From Adhaeribacter soli (GTDB taxonomy: Bacteria > Bacteroidota > Bacteroidia > Cytophagales > Hymenobacteraceae), in assembly GCF_008727925.1 (NCBI RefSeq), contig NZ_VTWT01000002.1, forward strand, positions 186,001-250,000: a DNA stretch of 64,000 bases. The letters are read 5' to 3'. Under the pieces are notes generated by a model. It searched no databases. It worked only from the letters and a program-made list of their open reading frames with translations, and was not told the origin of the DNA. How positions within the stretch are numbered: the first letter of the stretch is position 1; the number at the start of each line of letters is the position of its first letter. The translations under genes were made by a program, and so were the position numbers. Below, one piece after another: positions 45,201 through 52,797 of the stretch.

Positions 45201-45367
45201 TGGGTATGGGTATTGTGATTGTGGGCGGAACGATGTTCTCCCTTATCCTGACCTTGTTCGTAATTCCGGCTATTTATGCCATGTGGTCTAAAGCCCGGAA
45301 ACACCACCCGGAATTCGACCATATTGAGGAATACGAAAGAGAGGTCCACCTGAAAGCCACCCATTAA
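42254..45367 (+). CDS. RND multidrug efflux pump (AcrB/HAE1 family)
   Basis: A 1037-residue proton-driven inner-membrane pump with 12 transmembrane helices in two groups of six, each followed by a large periplasmic loop. Proton-relay residues are visible: the Asp pair in GLVVDDGIVVTEN (TM4) and the Lys in GLVTKNGILIVEF (TM10). The N-terminus KRPVFTIVINLILMLFG and a later GFVGRLFREFG are family signatures. It exports drugs or other small amphiphiles; the substrate is unknown. Length is typical. Confidence 0.97.
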   Translation: MSLSTTSIKRPVFTIVINLILMLFGVIGYTFLGVREYPSIDPAIVSVSTSYSGANADIIESQITEPLEKAINSIDGIRNISSSSNQGRSNINIEFNLEKDLEEAANDVRDKVSQAVRNLPEDIDSPPVVSKADADAESIITMTVRSETRSQLELSDYAENVISQRLQTIPGVSAVQIWGQKRYAMRLWLDPVKLASYGLTVSDVRNALNRENVELPSGKVTGANTELVVKTMGNLTNAEQFNNLIVKSEGDKIIRFSDLGTAELGPENLETKMTESGRPMVGLAIIPQPGTNYLQIAERFYEQYEKLKNELPKDMELDIAMDNTVFIKKSVVEVGETILISLVLVILIIYLFFRDWSIAFRPLIDIPVSLIATFFIMYLCGFSVNVLTLLAIVLATGLVVDDGIVVTENIFKKVEEGMSPIEAAIKGSNEIFLAVISISITLAAVFLPVIFLEGFVGRLFREFGVVIGAAVLISAFVSLTLTPMLNAYLMKKGGHSKSKFYEMTEPYFEKLNKGYANALAGFMKRKWLSAPILLLCLGMIALFYTNLQKETAPYDDRSMLRLQVSAPEGASYEYTDRFMKEITQLVNDSVPEKQVALVITSPGFGGAGSVNSGMVRLALKDPSERERSQKEIADYMSKQTKRYSEARTTVIQQPTISVNRRGGMPIQYIIQAPNFEKLQEKIPQFLDEANQDPTFSMVDVNLKFNKPEINITIDREKAQSLGVSVIDVAQTLQLSLSGQRFGYFIMNGRQYQVIGQFEESNRDAPIDLTSLFVRSNTGQLIQLDNLVKIDERSAPPQLYHNNRYMSATVMASLAPGQSIGDGIEAMNRIRDKVLDDTFSTDLGGESRDFVESSSNTMFAFGLALLLIYLILAAQFESFIDPLIIILTVPMAVAGALLSLWLFGQTWNIFSQIGTIMLIGLVTKNGILIVEFANQLREQGKSKMEAIMEASEARLRPILMTSLAIALGALPIAMALGAASQSRMGMGIVIVGGTMFSLILTLFVIPAIYAMWSKARKHHPEFDHIEEYEREVHLKATH

Positions 45368-45387
45368 TTTACATTACGATTTTTAAG

Positions 45388-46704
45388 ATGAAGCATAGAT
45401 TTATTTTCCTGGTGGTGCTGTTCCTGGGCGGTTGGTTTTCGGTTACCGAAGCCAAAGCTCAGGAAGTGCTTACCCTGGAAGACGCCGTAAAAATTGCCCT
45501 GGAACGAAACTACGACATTAAGTTTTCTTCCAACAACGTTAAAATTGAAGACCTGAACGTGAGCCTGGCCAATGCCGGGATTCTGCCGACAGTAGATGCA
45601 ACGCTGAACAACAACAATGGTATCCAGAACAGCACCCAAACCCAGGCCGATGGCTCGGTACGGGAACGGAACAATGCCCGCAATTCGAACCTGAACTACG
45701 GAGTAGGTCTTAACTGGACCATTTTCGACGGCTTTGGCATGTTTGCCCGTTACGATCAGTTAAAGGAATTCCGGGCGCTGAGCGAAACCGAGCTGCAGCA
45801 AACCGTTCTTACGCGGGTGGCCGATGTCATGAGCACGTATTTCAACCTGGTGCAGCAACAGCAGCAGCTCCGGGCTTACGATACAGCTATCGCTATTTCG
45901 CGGCAGCGCTTGAATATTGCCCAGAACCGGTTCACTATTGGCAAGGCGGCCCGACTGGCAGTACTGAACGCACAAGTAGATTTGAATACGGATACGACCA
46001 ATTTGCTTCGGCAGCAGGAGCTTTACGCCAATACCAAAACCCTGCTGAACGAGATCCTGGCCCGTGATGTAAATACCGATTTCCGGGTGGCCGAAACGAT
46101 CAGCATCGATACCGGCTTAACCTTAGGGGCCCTATCTGAACTGGCGGCCCAGCAAAACCCTTCGTTAAAAGCGGCTGTGATAAACAAGCGGGTGGCGGAA
46201 CTGGATTTGAAACAGGTTCGGGCAAACCGCTTGCCGAGGGTAGGCGTGAATACGGGCTATAATTTCAGCCGTTCGGAATCGGCCCTGGGTTTTGCCACGC
46301 AATCTACCGGGCGCGGCCTGACCTACGGTTTATCGGCTTCGGTTAATTTATTTAACGGTGGTTTGCAGCGGCGTAACGAGAAAATTGCCAACATCCAGAT
46401 CGAAAATGCCAGAATAGACCAGGAACGGATAAACCAGAATATCAACGCGCAATTAACTACTGCCTACCAGACCTATCTGACCAGTTTGTCTTTGGTGAAC
46501 CTGGAGCGTAATAACCAGGAAATTGCCAGAAGGAACCAGGAAATCACGCTGGAAAAATACCGTTTGGGCACGCTTACGCCTGTAGAGTTCCGCGATGCGC
46601 AATTAAATTATCTGAACGCCCAGGTGCGGTACAGCAATGCGCAGTTTCAGGCGAAATTAGCGGAGATTGCTTTGAAGGAGATTGCCGGTAATCTGAGTTT
46701 GTAA
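45388..46704 (+). CDS. TolC-family outer-membrane efflux channel
   Basis: A 438-residue outer-membrane protein with a signal peptide (1-24). The paired TolC repeats are visible as long amphipathic helices (LEDAVKIALERNYDIKFSSN near 31; ALSELAAQQNPSLKAAVINK near 248) and the motif ITLEKYRLGTLTPVEFRDAQ near the end. It completes the RND exporter. Starts 20 bases after the pump gene and is followed by a terminator. Confidence 0.95.
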   Translation: MKHRFIFLVVLFLGGWFSVTEAKAQEVLTLEDAVKIALERNYDIKFSSNNVKIEDLNVSLANAGILPTVDATLNNNNGIQNSTQTQADGSVRERNNARNSNLNYGVGLNWTIFDGFGMFARYDQLKEFRALSETELQQTVLTRVADVMSTYFNLVQQQQQLRAYDTAIAISRQRLNIAQNRFTIGKAARLAVLNAQVDLNTDTTNLLRQQELYANTKTLLNEILARDVNTDFRVAETISIDTGLTLGALSELAAQQNPSLKAAVINKRVAELDLKQVRANRLPRVGVNTGYNFSRSESALGFATQSTGRGLTYGLSASVNLFNGGLQRRNEKIANIQIENARIDQERINQNINAQLTTAYQTYLTSLSLVNLERNNQEIARRNQEITLEKYRLGTLTPVEFRDAQLNYLNAQVRYSNAQFQAKLAEIALKEIAGNLSL

Positions 46705-46724
46705 AACTTCCTGTTGTTTTAGGG

Positions 46725-46758
46725 AAGCCCGGTTGTGCATGCAACCGGGCTTTTTTTT
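46725..46758 (+). terminator. Terminator of the efflux operon
   Basis: AAGCCCGGTTG / CAACCGGGCTT stem with eight T. Confidence 0.93.
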
Positions 46759-46869
46759 GGCTTTATTTTTTCGTTTGGCAGGTTAGCGTTTTAGCTGTAT
46801 ACAAATTTCTCATCCTGAGCGCCGGCGAAGGACCTTGGGGTTAAGCAGTTTTTTAGCTTTTCGCTAGCC

Positions 46870-47089
46870 GTTGTTGGTGTTTTCACCATAGCCGTCAGGT
46901 TAAGCAAAAGGCCGGTCATTCCGAGCAACGTCGAGGAAACTTATACATACTTCTATGACAAAAAGAGCGTAGCAAGATTTGTCTTACCGCTTGATCTTTA
47001 AACCCTAGCCTTATAAGTTCCCTCGGCTTCCCTCGGGATGGTCTAATAAATTGGCTTAGCCTGACGGCTATGGTGAAAACCCCAACAAC
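46870..47089. mobile_element. MITE-like element with 36-bp terminal inverted repeats
   Basis: A 220-base element. Left end GTTGTTGGTGTTTTCACCAT and right end ATGGTGAAAACCCCAACAAC pair over 36 bases with two mismatches. An inner imperfect palindrome (ATTCCGAGCAACGTCGAGG to CCTCGGCTTCCCTCGGGAT) gives a second hairpin. No coding capacity; not the same sequence as the elements at 34576 or 18725. Confidence 0.78.
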
Positions 47090-47431
47090 CATTCTGCTGC
47101 CTGAAATCCGGCTTTACCATCCGGCCAGTGCTCCGGTCTGTGCGCCACAGACCGGGGTGTAATGTTCTGCCAATTTTTAATTATGTCATAGGTAGCGATA
47201 GCGAAGGACCTTGTTGACTTTGAGTAGTTTTTCTGCTTGAAAAGGTTCGGTTTTGTATTGCCAGCTTTTTACCTTTATTAAATTCTGAGCTTATTTTCTT
47301 TTACTTATTGTGCCGAAGTATTGGGAAATTCCCACTTGATATAAATTGGTCATTCTCTTTGGCATATTCTGATATTTACGAAATTATTATCTGCTCAGAA
47401 TTAACTTCTGAAACCGTTTCTGAGGCTGTCG

Positions 47432-47500
47432 CCTCACTGAAGTAACAAACTTCAGATCATTTATAGGTCCAAGTTACCGCTTCGCTCAAACCTGAACCTG
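47432..47500. repeat. Dispersed repeat, copy 2
   Basis: Diverged copy of 3698-3764, sharing CCTCACTGA, AACTTCAGATCATT, TAGGTCCA and CGCTCAAAC-TGAACC in the same order. Confidence 0.75.
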
Positions 47501-47568
47501 CGAATAGGAGAATGAAGTAAATCCGTCTCTTTAAAAGAAGGAAAATAACCCAAACCCATAAGTTCTAT

Positions 47569-47607
47569 AGTCCTGAAAATCTTTAAATCCTGGAAATCCT
47601 GATTCTG
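47569..47607. repeat. CCTGAAAATCCT-type dispersed repeat, copy 2
   Basis: About 39 bases, near-identical in order to 8578-8614; it touches the stop codon of the lipocalin-like gene at 47610. Confidence 0.7.
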
Positions 47608-47609
47608 GG

Positions 47610-47972
47610 TCAGGTAACAGTGCGTCCGAAAACGATCTCCAGACCGGAGCTGAAGTAGAGGGTCATTTTCTGGGTAGTGCCTTCCCCCTCCTGGTCTTCG
47701 CGAAAACGGGTGATAATGGCATTCAGGGGTTCCGGAGTATCGTCGAAGAAGTTAAGTTGCGGATTGTAGATAATCTCGTTTTCCCGGAACATTTCCCAGC
47801 GGCCCGTGGCGGTATTGCCGTTCCGGGAAACAAAAGTGCCGTCCTGGTTCAGGTCGAGCGTACTGGTGCTGTGGAAAAAGGAATCCGCGCTCTGACCGGT
47901 GAACCGCTCAAGCGTTTTCCAGGTTCCAAACAGCTGGCTTGGAGTAAGGCTATTTAAATCTAAATATCTCAC
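47610..47972 (-). CDS. Lipocalin-like small protein
   Basis: A 120-residue protein with a lipocalin-like start (LFGTWKTLERF, matching the GxW motif) and alternating strands (TLDLNQDGTFVSRNGN; GRWEMFRENEIIYN). No signal peptide is present. The only good start is a GTG at 47972, nine bases after the stop of the CHASE-domain gene, so the two are probably translated from one message. Ligand unknown. Confidence 0.7.
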   Translation of the reverse strand: MRYLDLNSLTPSQLFGTWKTLERFTGQSADSFFHSTSTLDLNQDGTFVSRNGNTATGRWEMFRENEIIYNPQLNFFDDTPEPLNAIITRFREDQEGEGTTQKMTLYFSSGLEIVFGRTVT

Positions 47973-47981
47973 AGACGGCGT

Positions 47982-49226
47982 TTAACCATTTTTTGCTTTT
48001 AACCGGGCGTTTTCATCTTTCAGGGCCTGCAATTGCTTTTCCAATTCCAGGTTCCGGAACTTCACTTTAACTTCCAGATCTTCGTAAGAATTTTTCAGGT
48101 GTTCGGTGTACAGGTTCAGTTTCTCGTTTTGCGCGGCCAGTTCTTCTGTTCTTTCCGCTACCTTTTTATCCAGGTCGGCATTCAGAGCGCGTAGCTCGGC
48201 GGTCATTTTTTCGGCCAGCAGCATGGCTTTCAGGCGGGTATCGGCCAAAGAACGGAGGAGGAAAAAGATCATGAAACTTAATACAATACCCCCAATCAGA
48301 ATTACCAGGGAAAGATTCCCTTCGTAAGCGTGCCGGAATTTTTCAGTTGCCGTCAGCCGAATGGTCCAGGTATTGCCATATACCGGGAAGGTATTGGTAA
48401 AAATAAGGTCGGAATTAGATTCAGCCTTTTCGACGCTGGAGAAAAGCAGATTTTCATGATCGGTAGATTCTTTGTCGAAAAGCTCTATCTCGAAAAGCTC
48501 GCGGTAATTCTTTAACTCTGCGTTCCGGAGCCCGCCCATAAAGTTACGGGCAATAAAAGGTGCGAACGTCCAGCCCAGGAATTCTCCTTTCGGCGTGAGG
48601 GCGTTTTGGGAGTCGCGGAAAACCGGTACATAGATCAGAAACCCGGGTAATTGCTCCTGGTCCTGCACCAGCTCCACCTTGCCTGAAAGTGCGGGATCAT
48701 CATGGTCGCGGGCCCGCACCATGGCCTTCCGGCGAATCGGTTCCGAACCCATATCGAAGCCCAGGGCTCTTCGGTTCCGTTTAAAGGGTTCAATAAACCT
48801 GATCACAAACAGGTCGGGCGCCTGAGGCGTTTTGCCGAAACCGGCAATATTGAATTCCGGCTGGCTTTCTGCACGGACCTGTTTTAGAAAAGCAGCAGAA
48901 TCCTGCTTTAAAACCGGAACGGCCAATCCGATGCCGTTTATACCCGGATAGTAAGTATCCAGCTCGAGGGCGGAAACAAACATACCCCACTCCTCCTGCC
49001 TTACATCTCCCGAACTTTTCAGGAAAGCCGCACTGGCGATGAGCTCGTCTACGTACGACTGCAAACGGTCCTGGATCTGCCCTTTTATATTGGCGGTGAG
49101 GTTATTGAATTCGATCTCCTGCCTTTGCTGGGTCAGCCGGTTGGAATTATACCAGAAATAGCCGGTATTCAGCAGGCCTGCCAGTAAAACCAAATATGGA
49201 AGTGCGTTGTAGATCTTTTCTTTCAT
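47982..49226 (-). CDS. CHASE-domain sensor protein without an output domain
   Basis: A 414-residue membrane protein: transmembrane helix 1 (about 5-24), extracytoplasmic CHASE domain (about 55-270, FVSALELDTYYPGINGIGLA, FIEPFKRNRRALGFDMGSEP), transmembrane helix 2 (about 305-327, LVILIGGIVLSFMIFFLL), then a long coiled coil (about 330-414, AELRALNADLDKKVAERTEE). CHASE proteins normally continue into a kinase, cyclase or GGDEF/EAL domain; this one stops after the coiled coil. The stop is clean and the downstream 9 bases lead into another gene, so it does not look truncated. ATG at 49226 is preferred over an upstream TTG. Confidence 0.87.
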   Translation of the reverse strand: MKEKIYNALPYLVLLAGLLNTGYFWYNSNRLTQQRQEIEFNNLTANIKGQIQDRLQSYVDELIASAAFLKSSGDVRQEEWGMFVSALELDTYYPGINGIGLAVPVLKQDSAAFLKQVRAESQPEFNIAGFGKTPQAPDLFVIRFIEPFKRNRRALGFDMGSEPIRRKAMVRARDHDDPALSGKVELVQDQEQLPGFLIYVPVFRDSQNALTPKGEFLGWTFAPFIARNFMGGLRNAELKNYRELFEIELFDKESTDHENLLFSSVEKAESNSDLIFTNTFPVYGNTWTIRLTATEKFRHAYEGNLSLVILIGGIVLSFMIFFLLRSLADTRLKAMLLAEKMTAELRALNADLDKKVAERTEELAAQNEKLNLYTEHLKNSYEDLEVKVKFRNLELEKQLQALKDENARLKAKNG

Positions 49227-49446
49227 GCAAAGGGGCAACGGTTAACTTTGATACTTGCGTTTTGTTTTTCTTTCCGGCTGCAAAACTAAAGCAAAGCTAA
49301 ACGTTCTGCAGGCTTCACCCTATTTTATGTTCAGGTTCTAAGCTGGCTTTCCTTTAAACGAATTAAAAGCCTGTTTCTGTTTTTGACTTGTTTCAGATTT
49401 ATATCAGCCGTTTCCTTTAAAGTTAAGCAATTCGGCCAACATAAAC

Positions 49447-50262
49447 CTACTTTACCTGGCAGCTGGGGCAAAAGTAGGTAGCCCGGCCGCCAACGGTGGT
49501 TTTTAAAATTTCGGTCTGGCACCGGTAGCAGTGTTTGTGGGTATTCTCTTCCGGATGCGGGGAAGTGTCCCATTCGCGGGCGTGGATCAGAAAAGTAGCC
49601 GGAAGTTCGCGGTAAACGGCTTCCTTGTCGATAGCAGTTTTTAGCACTTCCTGCATAGCGTTTACCAGGTTTTGCAATTGCGAAGAAGTTAGTTCTCCCG
49701 CTATTGTTTCCGGATGGATCCCGGCCTGATACAGGATCTCATCGACGAGCCAGTTGCCGATACCAGCCAAAAGCTTTTGATCGAGCAAAACAGGTTTGAT
49801 CGGGCTTTTCCGTTTCTGCAAACCCTTCTGCAATACATCGGCGGAAATTTCCAGCGCATCGGGGCCGAGGGCTTTGGCTTTTATATAAGCTTCTTCGCTA
49901 TCCCATAAACCGATCCGGCCGAATTTCCGGGAATCTACAAAGGCCAGTTTAAAGCCGCTGTCGAAGTAAAAAGTGGCTCTTTCAAAACGCGGGGCATCTT
50001 CCGGGATACGGTAGTAATGCAGATCGCCGGTCATGCCAAAATGCAGGCTGATCACTTTTCCGTTGTCTAAGGCTACGAGTAAATGTTTTCCGATGCGGGT
50101 GGTACTGACCATTTGCCGGCCCATAATTTCTTCGTGGAGTTCTTCGGGCGGAAGAGCAAGCTGACGTTTCGGATCTTCGGTGGTAAAACCGTTAATTTTC
50201 TGATGCAGACTGGTTTGTTCCAGGTAACGGCGCAAGGTTTCTACTTCCGGCAGTTCAGGCAT
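49447..50262 (-). CDS. mutM: Formamidopyrimidine/endonuclease VIII-like DNA glycosylase
   Basis: A 271-residue base-excision repair enzyme that removes oxidised bases. The N-terminal catalytic proline and glutamate are in MPELPEVETLR; the helix-two-turn-helix includes KLLAGIGNWLVDEILYQAGI; the zinc finger at the C-terminus has four Cys (CYRCQTEI and YFCPSC). Family members are hard to split into Fpg and Nei by eye; the PELPEVE start fits both. The 220 bases between it and the CHASE gene are empty. Confidence 0.93.
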   Translation of the reverse strand: MPELPEVETLRRYLEQTSLHQKINGFTTEDPKRQLALPPEELHEEIMGRQMVSTTRIGKHLLVALDNGKVISLHFGMTGDLHYYRIPEDAPRFERATFYFDSGFKLAFVDSRKFGRIGLWDSEEAYIKAKALGPDALEISADVLQKGLQKRKSPIKPVLLDQKLLAGIGNWLVDEILYQAGIHPETIAGELTSSQLQNLVNAMQEVLKTAIDKEAVYRELPATFLIHAREWDTSPHPEENTHKHCYRCQTEILKTTVGGRATYFCPSCQVK

Positions 50263-50434
50263 TTTTTTCGTTGTTCGTTGTTCGTTGCTCGTATTACAGT
50301 GATTGAATGGTATACGAATTTCATTGCCAGCTGCTATCCGTCAGCTAAAACAGACGACAATGAATTTTCTGCAAATCAGGCTTTATTTAACGATTTACAC
50401 TTTCCATTTATTTGGGAAAGCTCAGGCTGAAGTA

Positions 50435-50588
50435 ACTGATTTTACGCAAGGAGGAGAAAAGTCCCCCTTTGGAGGGGGTAGGGGGAGGAAAGGGGATTTA
50501 TCTGATTATTTTTTTAAAATCATGTAACGTAAAATCCTCCCCCTACCCCCTCCAAAGGGGGACCTCAAAAAGCTTGCGTAACGGCAGT
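50435..50588. mobile_element. MITE/REP-like inverted-repeat element, copy 2
   Basis: A 154-base second copy of the element at 18725-18876. Outer ends ACTGATTTTACGCAAG and CTTGCGTAACGGCAGT, inner arms GTCCCCCTTTGGAGGGGG and its complement. Its ends are less degraded than in copy 1. It lies between mutM and the broken radical-SAM gene. Confidence 0.82.
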
Positions 50589-50657
50589 AAAGTAATTCAA
50601 CTGAAACTCAAATATATTGAGCATACACGACCAACGAACAACGAAATTTCCTTCCAT

Positions 50658-51725
50658 TTAAAACAGCCCCAGTTGCTTGCCGGTCATTTTGCAGAAGTGC
50701 GAATAGTTGTAGGGTTTAATTTTGCGGCCGCTCAGGTACTTCTTTTTGCTTATTCTGAACAGGTTGGCAATGTTGGCGGCAAAATTTCCTTCGCCTATAA
50801 TGCGGGTTCCGAAACAGCTGTCGTTCAGTTTGCCGCCGTGGCAATGTGCAATCTGGTACAGCACTTTATCGGCCCGGTCGGGATAAGCTTTGCGCACCCA
50901 GTCTTCAAATATTTTCCCGATGCTGCCGTTCAGGCGCACAATGGTATAAGCCGCGTTGCTGGCACCGGCTTCGGAAGCGGCTTTCATTAATTCCGGAATT
51001 TCGAAATCGTTTAAAGCCGGAATAATGGGGGCCAGCATTATGTTAACCGGAATACCGGCGTCGGATAGTTGTTTCACCACTTCCAGGCGTTTTTTCCCGG
51101 ATACAGTCCTTGGTTCCAGTTTCTGGCGTAGCTTTTCGTTCAGGGTGGTTATGGAAATGCTTACGTGCACCAGGTCCAAGTCATTCAGTTTTTTCAGCAG
51201 GTCGAGGTCGCGGAGAATCAGAGAATTTTTGGTGATCAGGCTTACCGGATGCCGATAGCGCAACAGTACTTCCAGGAGTTTGCGGGTAATCTGTTTTTTG
51301 GCTTCAATGGGCTGGTAGCAATCTGTATTTCCGGCTAGCATAATGGGTTTTGGTTCCCATTTGGGACTTTCCAGTTGTTTAGCGAGCACCAGCGGGGCAT
51401 TTTCTTTTATAATGATCTTGCTTTCGAAATCGAGGCCGGCACCGTAGCCCCATTACTCGTGGGTGTTGCGGGCAAAGCAGTATACACAACCGTGCTCACA
51501 GCCCTGGTACGGGTTCATGGAATAGCCTGCACCCAGGTCCGGGCTGTCTATTTTGTTTACTATTTTTTTCGGCAGTTCTACGAAATACTCCATTTTGGGC
51601 GCTTCGGCCAGCCAAGGTTCATCCAAGCCTGCCATATGCTCGGTAACGTATTCGTGTTTCTGAAATTTATTGGCAGGATTAAATTGCGCCCCTCTACCCT
51701 TCCAAAGTTCATCCTTTTTTTCCAT
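50658..51725 (-). pseudogene. PA0069-family radical-SAM gene broken by one in-frame stop
   Basis: The frame from 51725 to 50658 reads as one 354-residue radical-SAM protein except for a TAA at 51453-51455. The N-terminal part has the cluster motif CEHGCVYC (three Cys for 4Fe-4S and SAM) and ends RNTHE; the next codons after the stop resume in the same frame as WGYGAGLDFESKIIIKENAP. In this family the usual reading is THEYWGY, so the stop stands exactly at a Tyr codon (one base change from TAC or TAT). Downstream parts (PIMLAGNTDCYQPIE; VSISITTLNEKLRQKLEPR) are intact, suggesting a recent mutation, a sequencing error or, less likely, readthrough. Family function is poorly known. Confidence 0.88.
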
Positions 51726-52039
51726 GCTTAAAGTTAAGAATTTGCTAATTTTTTAACCATTTTCCAGCCAATATTTTTAGTTAAATTATCAAAAACGAAT
51801 AACAGCCGACTAAAGCCAGCATTTTACTAATAAAATTAGTCATTCTATACATTACCAGGTGTACCAAGGTTCAATCCCTGATGAATTTTCCGGGCAAAAA
51901 CACAACCCTCCCCTCATAATCAATTGTCAATTAAGTGTTTGCATCCGGAAAAACAAGGATTCACATTGATAATACAGGAAATACTTAAGGTCCGCATTCC
52001 CGTACTAAGAGGGTATGTTTTTACTTAATCCTAACTACT
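51726..52039. other. Gene-free gap
   Basis: 314 bases with no gene; AT-rich. It should hold divergent promoters. Confidence 0.45.
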
Positions 52040-52672
52040 ATGAAAAAGAAATGGATCTCAGCGTTTGCAGCCGGTTTAATATTTGTTTCCGTAGGCCTGA
52101 CCAGTTGCGGCACCGACCAAAGCGGCGGCCAAAGGTATGATGCTCCCGGAACAGGCTCATCAAGCGACATGAACACTGCCAATACACCAGGTAAATCAGG
52201 AACAACCAGTGGCGCTACGGGCAACAATCCGTCCGGCGGCACTACGGGAGGTTCTACAACTGGCTCTACCTCCGGTTCTACGGGCGGAAGCACAACCGGA
52301 GGTTCTACTACAAGTGGAGGTTCCACTACCAGCGGCGGAACCACTAATGGAGGTTCTACTGGCGGCACTACTTCTGGTGGAGGAACAACTTCAGGGGGAG
52401 GAACTACCTCTGGCGGCACAACCACCGGCAGCACTACCGGCACTACCTCCACTCCTACTACCACCGGAACAACTTCTGGTACTACTACTGGTGGCACTAC
52501 CTCAGGTACAACTACAGGAACAACCGGAGGAACTACAACAGGCGCTACAAGCGGAACGACATCCGGCGGCACTTCAGGAGGAACTACTTCCGGAACAACA
52601 ACCGGGGGCACAAACTCCAGTACAACCGGGGGAACCACTTCCGGCACAACGTCAGGAAATACAACCTATTAA
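52040..52672 (+). CDS. Gly/Ser/Thr-repeat lipoprotein
   Basis: A 210-residue lipoprotein: leader with lipobox GLTSC (Cys about 23), a short linker, then about 160 residues almost entirely of Gly, Ser and Thr (units such as GGTTSGTT and GGSTTSGG). This should be a flexible, disordered surface chain, possibly a glycosylation carrier given the Ser/Thr density (inference). The opposite strand is open too because of the codon pattern, but encodes only a Pro/Val shadow. A strong hairpin terminator follows. Confidence 0.8.
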   Translation: MKKKWISAFAAGLIFVSVGLTSCGTDQSGGQRYDAPGTGSSSDMNTANTPGKSGTTSGATGNNPSGGTTGGSTTGSTSGSTGGSTTGGSTTSGGSTTSGGTTNGGSTGGTTSGGGTTSGGGTTSGGTTTGSTTGTTSTPTTTGTTSGTTTGGTTSGTTTGTTGGTTTGATSGTTSGGTSGGTTSGTTTGGTNSSTTGGTTSGTTSGNTTY

Positions 52673-52729
52673 TTTTAACTGAACCCTATATAGAAGTTTT
52701 CTTTACCTTAGCTATTTCATTGTAAAAAT

Positions 52730-52776
52730 AAAGCAGAAAAGCCGCCGCCTGTAAAAGGCGGCGGCTTTTCTGCTTT
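52730..52776. terminator. Bidirectional terminator
   Basis: AAAGCAGAAAAGCCGCCGCC pairs with GGCGGCGGCTTTTCTGCTTT around TGTAAAA, between two convergent genes. Confidence 0.93.
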
Positions 52777-52797
52777 ATTTCAGATACTGTTTTGGTT

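Larger units (their letters stand above)
46759..47609. other. Gene-free region packed with repeats
   Basis: About 850 bases without a gene. It contains the MITE-like element at 46870-47089, the dispersed repeat at 47432-47500, the CCTGAAAATC repeat at 47569-47607, a CCGGTCTGTG/CACAGACCGG hairpin near 47134-47156 and two GCGAAGGACCTTG motifs flanking the MITE (near 46826 and 47200). Confidence 0.7.

Noticed and set aside
51840-51880. GGTTCAATCCCTG, resembling a tRNA T-arm
   Set aside because: The stem does not pair properly and no other tRNA arm is present.
52021-52647. A 208-codon minus-strand frame opposite the Gly/Ser/Thr lipoprotein
   Set aside because: It is a Pro/Val repeat produced by the antisense of GGT/ACT/ACC codons; the plus-strand gene has a proper lipoprotein leader.
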